Source: Melieria omissa
Taxonomy: Eukaryota > Arthropoda > Insecta > Diptera > Ulidiidae
Direction of reading: 5' to 3'
DNA length: 64,000 nt
Assembly (NCBI GenBank): GCA_963971225.1
Contig: OZ020269.1
Span: 88,809,783-88,873,782 of the forward strand
Shown one piece after another: positions 34,151-45,719 of this stretch. A program made the position numbers and the translations under genes. The notes under the pieces are model-generated. The model did not search any database, had not been told where the DNA came from, and worked only from the letters and a program-made list of their open reading frames with translations. Each line of letters starts with the position of its first letter. Positions within the stretch are counted from its first letter, which is position 1.

Positions 34151-34943
34151 GGAGATAATGGAAAAGGAGGAGATGAGGATACTACATATTCCTTTTACTG
34201 GATATTTACTTAGTTGTTGAATAATTAAGCGCTGCTGTTTGTTAAGCTTGAGTCTGCCTTTTATCTGCCTGTCATTCGGAGGTTTTTTGCATTCATTGGC
34301 CTTCCTTCTTATTATTTTGACACGTTCTATATCCAGTTGTGATTGCTTTCAAAGAACTTCTTTAGAAGTTGCATGGACGAAGAAGGGAAAGAATGCGCTT
34401 GAATTGCTTTATCTAGAAGAAGACAGATTCACTTGGGCAACTTCGAAAATCTAAAGGATCTAATCGACGGACCGGTGGCGGCCAAAGCACGAGGGTTATG
34501 AGGTAAATGCCTGGGGCGGCAATTCTACTTTATACGAGAAAAAAAATATTTGAAGCTAAATTTCAGATAAATATTGTCTTCAACTGAATTGATATCAAGC
34601 TTCAAAAAAATGATATTGAAACTAAATGAATTTAAAATTCCCTCAAATGAGGTGTGTGTATTAATGTTTTTGATATTTTTAAGTTTTTGATAAAACTTAA
34701 TTTCATATTTCCCAATGACGAAATAATTTCTATATGCATTTTCAATTATATGTATGAAACTTTCTCTACGTTTGTTTTTTAAAATAAAAATAATAATTTT
34801 TTCTATTTACTTCTTTGTATCTGATTCCAAATCCTTTGCATCCTTTGTAAGATAAAAATAGAATTTAAACAGATGACATGTGATAATTTTCGTAAGTATT
34901 ATTTCATTAAACAATTTTATGCGCGATTTGCCTCGGGCGGCAT
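34150..34943. other. AT-rich noncoding stretch
   Basis: No gene recognised. Part of the sequence near 34480-34530 has mixed composition. Confidence 0.4.
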
Positions 34944-35020
34944 TTAACCCTTTCGGGACTACTGGGATAATACGTCCCACCAAGTTTTTAATTCCCCTCA
35001 AAGCAATTATTCATAACTTA

Positions 35021-35930
35021 TCAGGTGTACAACTTTGCTTCCGCCATTTTTTTCCAAAATTAAAAGCTTTATTGCGAAAAAGTGCTTACAGATGTATTAT
35101 TCAAAGTATTGTCCGTCGCTAGCGACAACTTTCTCCCATCTTTCCGGCAATTTTCGGATCCCGGCTCGAAAAAAGGAGTCCTCTTTTGACGCTATCCATG
35201 AAGCAATCCATTTTTCCAATTCTTCGAAGGATTGAAAATGTTGATCTGCCAGGCCGTGTGCCATCGAACGGAATAGGTGGAAGTCAGAAGGGGCGATATC
35301 TGGGGAATACGGCGGGTGGGGCAAGATTTCCCATTTCAGCGTTTCCAGGTACTTTTTGACCACTTTTGCTCGATGTCCCTCGGTTTCAACTCGTACGGCA
35401 CCCAGTTTCCTTCTTTCTGAATCATGCCCAGGGCCTTGAGACGTTTTGAAATGGCTTGCTGACTCACTCCCAACGATTCGGCAAGCTCTTCTTGGGTTTG
35501 GCACGAATCTTCATCAAGCAATGCTTCTAGTTGTTCATCTTTGAAGGTTTTTTCTCTTCCACCACCATGTTTGTCTTCGACATCGAAATCACCATTTTTA
35601 AAACGTTGAAACCACTCCCGACACGTTCTTTCACTCAGAGCAGCATCACCGTAAGTTTCTGAGAGCATTCGATGCGCTTCAGCTGCATTTTTTTTCGAAT
35701 TGTGACAGAAAAGTAAAACTTCCCGCAAATGGCGAGAATTGGGCACATAAACGGACATTTTCGAGCGTGAATAATACGAAAACAAGAACAACTGTCACTG
35801 AAACGGCGATGACAATTCGTTAGGCACTGTCCACACTCACTTTAAAGGCATTACCATCTATGTATTTCAACCAGCCTCAGCCGGTACAGCCACCTATCGG
35901 AAAACGGCGGAAGCAAAGTTGTACACCTGA
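35021..35930 (-). mobile_element. Internally deleted mariner (Mos1-like ends)
   Basis: 910 bp with terminal inverted repeats starting TCAGGTGTACAACTTTGC, flanked by TA at 35019-35020 and 35931-35932. Full-length mariners are near 1.3 kb, so about 380 bp is missing from the middle. The terminus CAGGTGTACAA recalls the mauritiana group. Confidence 0.92.
35097..35758 (-). pseudogene. mariner transposase, central region deleted
   Basis: Read on the minus strand from an ATG at 35756-35758. The N-terminal helix-turn-helix half is well preserved for about 125 codons, up to the W-V-P-x-E-L linker region and a following K-P-R-D. The sequence then jumps to a segment homologous to the last quarter of the protein (Y-L-E-T-L..., P-Y-S-P-D-I-A-P-S-D) and ends at a natural stop at 35097-35099. 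The deletion removed the first two catalytic aspartates and shifted the frame, so two overlapping frames (35336-35758 and 35097-35504) hold the halves. Only the third catalytic Asp remains. Enzymatically dead, though the intact ends could still be mobilised in trans. Confidence 0.9.
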
Positions 35931-36179
35931 TATGACCCACGTAAAATATTTATTCGAATTATATGTTTCCGGATAAAGGATGATTTCAGAAGTTGTGAGT
36001 TTGCAATATAATTTTCTAGCCTCAACTTTCATAGCATGGAAACATTTCTACCAAAAATATTTTGATTTTTTAAATTAAACTCCATCCCGAAAGGGTTAAA
36101 GTTTGTCTGCCACCGGAAAGGACTATTGGCTACTACAATACGAGTCTATGAACTACTAACTAACTACTTTTAACTACTA

Positions 36180-36620
36180 TTTAGTCTACTACGATTCATA
36201 AGAAGCTCAAACTGGTTCATTGTGTGAGCGTAAATGAATTCCAAGTTTGAATCAGTCACCTGTACCTATTAACTTATGTTTGTAACATATGCATAACTAT
36301 TATAATTTTGTGACTTAAGATCCTTAACTCATTCTCCTTTATGGACGATTTTTCCAGAATGCTCATAATTCCTCCAACTTGAGAAGGTAAAAGGATCCTT
36401 CCATCAGAAGGATGAACTACTAGACAACTTCATCTTGGACAGTCTAGACGCCCCAGCCGATAAGATCCTTCGCTGTCTACTAAGATTTGTAAGAAGCTCA
36501 AACTGGTTCATTGAGAGAGCGAATTTAACTTCGATTGGTTGTTGTATCACAATGGGTCTTTATGATCTAAGTGGACTCTTTGGAATAGCCAACCCTACCT
36601 ATTAACTTATATCCAGTAGA
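36180..36620 (+). repeat. Two LINE 3'-end fragments in direct repeat
   Basis: AAGAAGCTCAAACTGGTTCATTG occurs at about 36200 and 36490, each followed within 130 bp by CCTATTAACTTAT. The second copy includes a frame near 36425-36525 resembling the last residues after an I/R1-type RNase H domain (R-F-V-R-S-S-N-W-F), then TCACAATGGGTCT, a phrase of several LINE 3' ends here. Confidence 0.55.
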
Positions 36621-36678
36621 ATTCTTGGATTAATGTTACATAATAGTTACCTAGACCCGTTTTCAATGCAGTCAGCTA

Positions 36679-37598
36679 TAGGGTTTTCCAACAAGAGGTG
36701 TTATTTTGAATCATCCGGTATTTCGGTAGCTGTCACTTTTGAAGCTTTTATTCTTTGACATTTGACAAGTAGAAACTACGCCATTACTAAAAATGGAACG
36801 ATACACGCTTCAACAACGCATTTAAATTATTAAAATTCACTACAAAAATGGTGAAAATCTTGCAGTCACAGTTCGCAAAACTAAAGCATTTTTGGGTCGT
36901 CGTGAAGCACCTTGTCGGACCGCAATACAGAAATTGGTGGAAAAATTCGAGCTGTTGGGACAAGTTAGTGATGTGAAGAATAAAACCCGTGCACATCGCT
37001 CAAGAACAACTGAGAATTTTGCTGCTGTAGCCCAAAGTGTTGAAGAAAACCCAGGTTTGTCGATTCCTCGTCCTCGAGAGATGATTAATGATTTTTTATG
37101 GTCGGAGTTGGATGGTATTGATCTGGACAACGTTTACTTTCAACAAGACGGCGCCACGTGCCACACAAGCAACGAAACCATTGCTCTTTTACGGGAAAAG
37201 TTTCCGGACCGTGTTATCTCTGGAAGAGGTAATCACAATTGGCCACCGAGATCTTGTGATTTAACACCGTGCGACTTCTTCCTTTGGGGCCACGTGAAAG
37301 ATAAGGTGTACGCCAACAGCCCAGCGTCGATTCAAGACCTCAAAGATAGAATTCGTGAGGCTATCGAGGACATACGGTAGCCACTTTGCGATTTGGTTAT
37401 GGACAATTTCATGAAAAGGATATGGTCCTGTAAGCGTGGTCGTGGTGGCCGTTTGGCTGATGTTGTTTTTCATTATTAATTATGTTGTTTTTCATCATTA
37501 CCTTCCTCTTTATTATGAAATAAACATCCGATCATTTATCTCAAAAAATGGCATTTTTCTTTGAATACCAAAATAACACCTCTTTTTGGAAAACCCTG
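36679..37598 (+). mobile_element. Deleted DD41D-type (rosa/visitor-like) IS630-Tc1-mariner element
   Basis: 920 bp. Terminal inverted repeats AGGGTTTTCCAA-x-AAGAGGTGTTATTTT of about 30 bp, with TA on both sides (36677-36678 and 37599-37600). The transposase inside is truncated by an internal deletion. The spacing between the second and third catalytic aspartates is 41 residues, the signature reported for rosa-type elements first described from Ceratitis. Confidence 0.85.
36793..37479 (+). pseudogene. DD41D transposase, deleted and with two stops
   Basis: Starts M-E-R-Y-T at 36793 and has a stop at 36823-36825 after ten codons. An N-terminal helix-turn-helix part then reads through to a conserved N-P-G-L-S-I-P block. 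There the sequence jumps directly to the region before the second aspartate, losing the first catalytic Asp and roughly 130-150 residues. The second Asp (Q-Q-D-G-A) and third Asp (C-D-L-T-P-C-D-F-F) are present, with 41 residues between them. A second stop at 37378-37380 precedes about 32 more family-like codons ending at 37479. Non-functional. Confidence 0.85.
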
Positions 37599-37660
37599 TA
37601 TCTAAGAATTCTCCAAGTAAGAACTCTTGCTTGCTTCTTTTGGCTTATTGGCACCATTAA

Positions 37661-39023
37661 CCCTTTCGAACCCGAATTTTACCCTGCGTCTCGATATTAC
37701 TTTTTGGTACTTAAATCTTGAAACATTTGCCTAAGAAGTGTGCACACCACATTTGAAGTCGCCACGCCTCTTTGTTAGAGTTCTAGAGCTAGTTTACTTT
37801 TGAAACATTTTAGCTTAAAACGGGTTAAATTAATTTTGTATCAATATTTTTTAATTACAGAAAAAATTATTTACTATTTATGGAAAAATACAAAATTATT
37901 AAGGGAGAGGGCTGGGGTGTGAACCGGGTTTTGTTTTTTGGCTCTAACTTTTCACAGAATAAAGATATCGAAAAAACGAAGATACCGTTGGAAAGGTAAA
38001 TATAAAGCGCAAATTTGTTATGAAGACAGATTACCGTTTTGATTAACATTTAACTCTCTACGTCCAATTTTCTAAGGACGTGATTTTTCGCTTTTCCAAA
38101 AAAGTGGCTGGGTTGTGAACCATCTGGCAAATCGCAATTAAAGTCAGAAAATACGAAGAAAACACCCATAATTTTGATATAAGTTGAAAATTTATTTAAT
38201 CAGGATGGCTCAAGAGGTGAAAAAAGGTTATAATGACGCCACTTAGGCCAAAAAATCGCAATGAATTCAAGTGCTCAATATTTGTTTTTTTTTCATCCTA
38301 ATCGGTGTCGCAATGTTTGCTGAAATACGAACGCGTTCTCGCATTGGTCCACTTCAAGTGAACTCACCGAAATCGAGTGACATTACATAAAATTACTTTA
38401 TTTTAATAAATCCGGCGAAATTTGACCGTCCTAGTGCAAATGTAATACGAAAACCAGGTGGTTCATAACCCAGCCACCTCAGTGGTTCACAGCCCAACCA
38501 CGATGCCATTTTGGAAACTTTTAAAATAACGACACTTCCTATCATATTTCAACATAAACAAATATTGGATCGTAAAATAGAATCAATACCCTTATTAAAT
38601 ATGTGTTACACTTACGTTTTTGGAATAAATTGAGTCACTTGGATAGCACTTTACAAAAAGCAAAAAAGTTTTCGCAGTCGACTTTCAAACACGATGTCTG
38701 TATCTGCCACAAGCAATGCGTGTTTACACTTCGGTGTAACCACAAAAGCAGAATCATATCAAAAGACAAACTTGACAGTTGAAAGATTGGCGATATGTCA
38801 ATTAAGGAAAGAAAAAACAGTAATGGTTCACAACCCAGCCCTCTCCCTTACTTTTTGATTTTATTTCAACATTATTAAAGAAACAGGGTTTTGATGAAAT
38901 GCGCCCAATTCGTAGACTTCAATTAGAAGACAAACTTTTCCTGATATCCCTGCAAATTATTGGAAATTATTTATATATATTTGTAATTTGCTTTGAATTC
39001 ACTTCTAAAAATATTAATTTGTT
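37661..39023. mobile_element. TTAA MITE family D, copy 1, with nested element and lost end
   Basis: Begins after TTAA (37657-37660) with CCCTTTCGAACCCGAATTTTACC. It matches the inverse of 42239-42761 over almost its whole length, up to ATTCACTTCTAAAAATATTAATTTGTTG at about 39023, where a LINE fragment replaces the far terminus. The match is interrupted by the TA-flanked element at 37902-38848. Without it about 415 bp of the MITE remain. Confidence 0.82.
37902..38848. mobile_element. 947-bp TA-flanked TIR element with internal copies of its terminal motif
   Basis: Inverted ends AGGGAGAGGGCTGGG-x-TGTGAACC, 24 bp with one mismatch, flanked by TA (37900-37901 and 38849-38850). The empty site is visible in the family D copy at 42239-42761. 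The motif GGCTGGGTTGTGAACC (or its inverse) occurs five times: 37911-37926, 38106-38121, 38460-38475, 38484-38499 and 38825-38840. There is no meaningful reading frame. Probably a non-autonomous Tc1/mariner-like element. Confidence 0.82.
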
Positions 39024-39300
39024 GGTGCCGTATCGTCGGACTAATCGCAGGGCACAATCCATGGGGCCAGCATATGGCAACAATGTGCATTATCGAGGAT
39101 GTTGTCTGGAGGAGGTAGACAGCACAGAGGACTTTCTATGTGTATGTCCCGTCTTCGCTGGAACAAGATTGCGCATTTTGGGTTCGGATGTTATGAGGAT
39201 GGACGAGTTCCATTCCTTTACCCTGTCCGATCTGCTGAGGTTCATTGAAGAATCCAGGAAATTCGAACAGGAAGACTACTACTGCTACTAGTACTTTCTT
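39024..39300 (+). pseudogene. LINE fragment: end of RNase H/zinc-knuckle region
   Basis: A plus-strand frame to the stop at 39289-39291 encodes a Cys-containing segment (R-G-C-C-L-E-E, then F-L-C-V-C-P) and a tail L-S-D-L-L-R-F-I-E-E-S that match the C-terminal end of I/R1-type LINE ORF2 proteins. It joins the MITE D copy abruptly at about 39023, so the upstream part of the open frame is MITE-derived and spurious. Confidence 0.65.
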
Positions 39301-42230
39301 TTTTCAACCCCAACTCACTCTCATCTTTCACAACTTTCCTCTCGAGTCTAAAGCAGAATGGGCTTTCTCCATTGAGTGCTTGAAAAAATTTGACCCTTTA
39401 GAGTTAACTTTCTCGACTTTTCTCATATCCATTTCATTCCATTCTATCTTAAATCGTAGATCCATGCAAATAAGCAGTCAGCTGACGTCTTCAAAATAAC
39501 AAACACCAACGAGCCAATTCAGCGAGATTTGTGAATCAAAGTAAATTAAAATATAACCTTCTTTATATGTAACTACCACCAAGCAAAGCTATGAATGACA
39601 TTTAAAGAACTTCATAATCCACACTTAATAATATAGAATACTTACTTTGAAATGAAAATAAAATTAAGTGAATATCTCACATACAACTTGTTTCATCATC
39701 CTAGTTCTAGTTTAACCTTTTCAGCACAATTACGTTTAGATTGCATCAACCAATGCGCAATTTCTGCTCGGCGAACGTCACGAAATGGCGCTTTATTTTA
39801 TTCTTGTTAATATTGCTCTTTTTTACTATACCAACAAAAATAACAAGAACAACAACGAAATGCCCGATTTGTGCATTTTGGTTTAATGAAAATGGGAGGC
39901 AAAAAATTCAATATGTACTATGCTCCGAAAAAAACAATTGCCAAGTGCCAAGTGTGCGCGCACATTAGAAGGCGGAGATCTCCGGCAGGTGGGAGGACTA
40001 ATGATAGTTTCGAGCGGAAATGCTTTTTTCACAATTTTGTCCATTTTGTGGTTTTGTTTGTTGGCGGCCAGAACATGCGTGAGCGCGTTAACGCTGCTCC
40101 AATGACAAATCGTTCGATGGATGAACGAACAGTGAAATAAATAAAACGTACTACGTGCATTATTACAATATTTATAGGCCATGAAAAAAACAGTCCAGTC
40201 AGTGAGTGAGTGAGTTTTTTTGGAGGACAGCAGGAAAGTAGGATGGAGTACGCCTACAAAATACGAAAAACCATGGAAAACCGTTAAAAACCCCCAAAAT
40301 TTTACCCCAAAGAAATAAAAGAAACCAAAAATTGGTTGAAAATTTTTTGGGCAATGTAAACGTTGAGGTCACGCTAAACTCGTTGGTTGTTTTTTTTTCA
40401 AAGCAACAACAACAATCATAATGGCAACAGCAACAACGACAAATACAAATAAGACAACAAGCTTGTAGTACAAACTGCCGAATGCGTTGAATACTAAATG
40501 AAAGTGTAAGAATTTTGTGTGTTAGTAGAAAAACGGAAAAGGCACAGCGAAACTACGCACACAACAACAGCAACGCATCAGGACGCTTATGCATTATTAA
40601 ATAGTTTTGGCAATTTGCTAAGTACATAGCGCGTAGTTTATGTTTTTCGACTAACGAAAAACGCAATAAGAACAACAAAAAACAAACATGAAATAGCCGC
40701 ACTGAACAATGGCCGCCAGGGTCCTTGGTGGCGTATGAGTGACTTTTATTGAAGGCAACTGGGTCAGTTGACAGGGTGGTGGATTGCATTTAGTGTTATG
40801 GTTGTTGTTGTTTTCATTGGTTTACAGATAATTGTTACATATGTATGTGCGTAGCGACGCTTATAAATTTAAACAAAAAAATTATCTCCTCTTGCAGTTG
40901 ACGCACCAATCATTCGCTTTCGTGTCGTGCTGTGTACTTTCGAACGTCATTTATTAAATGCCAATTAAATGAAGCGTAACGAAATGTCGAACACAACAGT
41001 TACCAACAACAACAACCATAATTGTTTACTATCCGTTCAAAGTCCACTGTTCGTTCATGGTCTTTGAGCGTCGTTTCGAAGGCATATTTTATCGGCGCAA
41101 TCAATGTTTGACGTTGTTCTTGTAAACGCATCTCAGCGCCCACCCAACCGGTCACTGTTGCTGTGAAAATTATGCGCACGTCAAGTGGCCACTTAGTGCG
41201 CCTTTGACACACTTCCGTCCGATATTATCCACTTTTAACGAGGACAGCGGCGTGGCGCGAAGGACGGAGGGGGCCACAGATAGTGCGTACACGCCATTTT
41301 GTAAAACGTATTTAAATAATTTCGGTTATTTTTAACGCGTCGCAGCACGCAAGACCGCCACCTTCGGTCCTCCGCCCTCGGCCGAAATATTAGTGTCGCC
41401 GCTAGTGCGATGAACATGCGGGCGTCGCAGTCAAAGTGGCCGCTCGTCGCATTTGCGTATCAATCTGCCAAATGATGGCAGAGATATCTGAAATCTGAAA
41501 TTGTGCGTCATTTTGGTGTATTTAAAAATAATACTTTATATTTAACAACGTGTCGCAGATGGAGTAAATTTACCGCATGATGATCAATAATAGTTAAATG
41601 GCATTAAAATAGACACACAAGCTTGACCTTCTTGCCCATTATGAAACGGTCGAATGAATACTTGCGGTCAGCAGAGAGTTGAGCATTTACGGAAACATTA
41701 ACGCTGTACGCATTCATAAAAACTTAGTTGACGTGGTGTGTCGTTTGATGTTGACGAGCTTGTTACACCAATTAAGATTTCATCTCTAAAGTTGTCTTAA
41801 TTTGCCCGGCATGTACTCTGCATCTTAGAGGTTCTGTATCGACTTGCCAAGCAAAGATGCTGGAACTGATTCATGCATTCAACCACCTATTTTGAGTCAG
41901 GAGTCAAAGGTCATCTTGGATAATCAAGGGGTGGTTGAATGCGCGCAATAGTCGACGTATCCTCTGAACTGGCTCTTGAATGTGTCCAAGAAGTCAACCC
42001 ATTCGCTTGTGGTAACTCTGTCAGCACTGAGCAAAGGAAGCTGGCAAATGGTTTAGCAATGGTTTAGTACAAGAAGATTTAGCGGTGTAAGATAAGCGCA
42101 AAAGTTCTGGTGATCCGATCCAAAAATTCGACTGACCAATTCAAGAGTCGAGAGATCTGGTCGACAGTTGGGACACCTTAGTGTACCCTGTAAGGTTGAA
42201 CGGGATGACTAACTATAGGCAATCAAGGGC
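39300..42230. other. Noncoding; mixed-complexity DNA at 39720-41500
   Basis: From 39720 to 41500 composition is more balanced, with CAA runs near 40400-40460. It may be intronic or regulatory DNA of a neighbouring gene. Opposed frames on both strands (for example 39871-40182) are not convincing. From 41600 to 42230 no structure was recognised. Confidence 0.45.
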
Positions 42231-42238
42231 ATTCTTAA

Positions 42239-42761
42239 CCCTTTCGACCCCAAAGTTGCCTGAGAGAAACTTCACCTATTTGTTATCTGATAGTAAAAGC
42301 TACGATTGATTTATGGGTTTAATTTAAGTAGGCAACAACAAATTCATATTTTTAGAAGTGAATTCGAAGCAAATTACAAATATTTTACTGTTATTCCCAA
42401 AATAATTTCCAATAATTTGCAGCGATATCAGGGAAAGTTTATGTTCTAATTGAAGTCTACGAATTGGGCGCGTTTGATAAAAATCCTGTTTCTTTAACAA
42501 TGGTTAAATAAAATCAAAAAGTGATAATTTTGTATTTTTCCATAAATATTAAATAATTTTTCTGTATTTAAAAACTATTGATACAAAATTTATTTAACCC
42601 GTTTTAAGCTAAAATTTTGCAAAAGCAAACTAGCTCTAGAACTCTTACAAAGAGGCGTGGCTACTTCAAATATCGTGTGCACACTTCTTAGGCAAATATT
42701 TCATGATTTCAATACCAAAAACCAATATCGAGACACAGCGTAAAATTCGGAGTCGAAAGGG
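42239..42761. mobile_element. TTAA MITE family D, copy 2
   Basis: 523 bp. Left end CCCTTTCGACCCC follows TTAA (42235-42238); right end GGAGTCGAAAGGG is followed by TTCA, a decayed TTAA. It is the inverse orientation of 37661-39023 and gives the unoccupied site for the element nested there. A third, terminal fragment lies near 47320. Confidence 0.85.
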
Positions 42762-42769
42762 TTCAGAAT

Positions 42770-44190
42770 CATTCAAATCAAAATTACACTCAAATAAACT
42801 TTTCTTCCAGCTTTTTTTAAATATTATAAGATATTGAAAACTTCTTATGCATTGCTCAAGGGTTATTTATGACATTAAAATCAACAAACAAAACCTGAAA
42901 TTGATTTCCAGCGCTTTCATTTAGAAAATGTTAAAAACATTTCTTACATTTCTTTACCTTAAAATTCTTTGTAACTCTATGCCAACCAAAAGTCAACCAA
43001 AGCTCATAGCTCAAGCTCTCAAATCTTCTTATTTATAGAAACATTTTGTGTTTTTTTTTTTCCAAAAACTCTTATACCAAAAACAATTTTTGAAATTACA
43101 TCAATTCGATAATTTTCCCTAAATACTCACACACACACACACACACACATAAACCAATACTTCCTAACACTCACCGCCTCATCAGTCGTTGCACAAAAGA
43201 ACTGCGTATGCGATTCATTTTGCTGTCGCTGTTGATTGCCGAAAATTGTCCAAATTGCGTGCAATGTTCACCAAAAGAAATTACTACCAAATAAAATTAA
43301 GAAAATGAACAAAAATAATAGAAATCGGACAGAGAGAAAGGGGCAGTAAACCGCAAATGAAACGCCAACATGTGTGCCAGTCATAAATTATTAATTGACG
43401 ACCGTCATAGTGTTGTGCAGGTGGGCGCAGGAGACTAGAATGACTACAATTTGGATTGGAGCTGCTAGACAACAGAAATGGCAGAGTGGTGTTCTTTTTT
43501 ATGCCCTACGCTGTCGAATAGTAAAGGACCATTTTAAGATTTTTACAATTTTAAAGATGATCACTTCAGTGAGCTGGAGAAGAAGGGCTGTGAAGTTAGG
43601 AATCAAGTTCCTAGTGGAGTTGCTCAAATATAGGTTAGGTTTTAGTGTCTGTTTGGGCATGGAACATCGCCGTAAAACACACTTAGGACACAAAATGAAC
43701 CTATTTTGATACCACAAGGAAAAGTGATCTAAAATCTCGAATGTTGACTGATCTGAAGTTGTTGTAGAAGGCGAAGGCTCGGGGTTTCCATCTTCGGCTA
43801 GAGAGAGTCGGGCAGTGGCATTGAAGGTGGCTTATGAAATCTTTTATAAAGCTCCTCCTCGTATCGCTCAGACTTGAAGACTTGAGCTGCCATTCACACA
43901 CACGCGCCCACTTTTCTGTTTTAGGTTAAGTTAGGTTTTCTGACCCCAGAGGGTCTCACATAGACTAACTTAGTGGTCTTTAGTGTTGCCAAATCGTGAA
44001 GGGGAGACCTAGAAATAATTTTAACAAATTTTTTTGCGAATCTGTTTTAAAATTCTCTAAACATTTACTCATTTGCAAACATAACTAATTTTTTATTAAA
44101 ATTTTCAATATGATTTCTTAATAGTTTTGAAAACAATTTATTTTTTAATTATGTTAAATATATAAAGAAATCTGTGTCTGTAAAAACTTG
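42770..44190. other. Noncoding with an AGGTTAGG-led repeat (43630-43930)
   Basis: The stretch from 43630 (ATAGGTTAGGTTTTAG) shares GATACCACAAGGA with the repeat at 27043. A second start (GGTTAAGTTAGGTTTTC) lies at 43922. (CA)n occurs at about 43129-43148. No gene recognised. Confidence 0.45.
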
Positions 44191-44192
44191 TA

Positions 44193-45717
44193 CAGGGTGA
44201 CACAAAAGTCATCATCTTATCGGCAGAAGCTATAACTTTGCAAATGGCGGAAAAAGTAAATTTTGCCTTGACATTCATTCATACATTCGTTCATTCATAC
44301 ATTTATTCATTCATTCATTTATTCATTCATTCATTCTTTCATTCATATATTCATTCATTCATTAATTTATTCATTCATTCATTCATTTATTCATTTATTC
44401 ATTCAATCATTCATTCATTCATTTATTCATTCAATCATTCAATCATTCATTCATTCATTCAATCCTTCAGTCATTGATTGATTGATTCATTCATTAATTC
44501 ATTCATTCATGCATTTTTTCATTCAAGCATTCATTAATTTATGCATTCATTCATTAATTCAGTCTTTCATTCATTCTTTCATTCATTTATTCATTCATTC
44601 ATTCATTCATTCATGCATAAACAAAGAAGAGCCAAATTCATACATTTATTTCATTTCATTTCATTCAATCGCTCATTCATTCATTTATTCATTCAATCAT
44701 TCATTCATTCATTTATTCATTCAATCAATCATTCATTCATTCATCCATTCATTAATTTCTTTAATCATTCATTCATTCATACATTCATTCATTCATTTAT
44801 TCATCATTCATTCATTCATTCATTTATTCATGCATTCTTTCATTCATACATTGATTGATTTATTCATTAATTCATGCATTTATTCATTCAAGCATTCATT
44901 AATTTATGCATTCATTCATTAATTCAGTCTTTCATTCATTCTTTCATTCATTCATTCATTCATTCATTCATGCATAAACAAAGAAGAGCCAAATTCATTC
45001 AATTATTCATTCAATCGCTCATTCATTCATTTATTCATTCAATCATTCATTCATTCATTTATTCATTCAATCAATCATTCATTCATTAATCCATTCATTA
45101 ATTTCTTTAATCATTCATTCATACATTCATTCATTCATTTATTTATCATTCATTCATTCATTTATTCATGCATTCTTTCATTCATACATTGATTGATTCA
45201 TTCATGAATTCATGCATTTATTCATTCAAGCATTCATTAATTTATGCATTCATTCATTAATTCAGTCTTTCATTCATTCTTTCATTCATTTATTCATTCA
45301 TTCATTCATGCATAAACAAAGAAGAGCCAAATTCATTCATTTATTCTTTCAATCGTTCATTCATTCATTTATTCATTCAATCATTCATTCATTCATTTAT
45401 TCATTCAATAAATCATTCATTCATTCATCCATTCATTCATTTCTTTAATCATTCATTTATTCATACATTCATTCATTTATTTATTCATCATTCATTCATT
45501 CATTTATTTATTCATGCATTCTTTCATTCATACATTGATTGATTCATTCATTAATTCATTCATTCATGCATTTATTCATTCAAGCATTCATTAATTTATG
45601 CATTCATTCATTCATTCAGTCTTTCATTCATTCATTAATTCATTTATTTATTCATTCATTCATTCATAAACAAATAAGAGCCAAAGAACACTGGGTGACA
45701 ACTTTTGCGCCACCCTG
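44193..45717. mobile_element. 1.5-kb TIR element filled with an (ATTC)n array
   Basis: Inverted ends CAGGGTGACACAAAAGTCATCA and TGACAACTTTTGCGCCACCCTG match at about 18 of 22 positions, flanked by TA at 44191-44192 and 45718-45719, as for Tc1/mariner-type elements. Nearly the whole interior is tandem ATTC. No transposase is present. About 70 bp of unique left subterminal sequence and about 50 bp of right subterminal sequence remain. Confidence 0.8.
44262..45670 (+). repeat. (ATTC)n array with roughly 350-bp higher-order units
   Basis: Tetranucleotide ATTC with ATTT, AATC and ATGC variants. Every 340-360 bp the array is punctuated by AAACAAAGAAGAGCCAAA (near 44619, 44976, 45315 and, as AAACAAATAAGAGCCAAA, 45668). 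The last copy runs directly into the right terminal repeat, so the punctuation sequence is the element's own subterminal DNA, amplified with the array. Repeated I-H-S-F frames are artefacts of the 12-nt codon cycle. Confidence 0.92.
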
Positions 45718-45719
45718 TA

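Larger units (their letters stand above)
34948..36095. mobile_element. TTAA MITE family C carrying a nested mariner
   Basis: Termini CCCTTTCGGGA and TCCCGAAAGGG are inverse, flanked by TTAA at 34944-34947 and 36096-36099. Without the 910-bp mariner and its duplicated TA the MITE is about 236 bp. The first eight terminal bases are shared with MITE families B and D. Confidence 0.88.

Noticed and set aside
38899..39291. 130-codon open frame as a host gene
   Set aside because: Its first half is the end of MITE D and its second half a LINE tail; the junction at about 39023 is abrupt.
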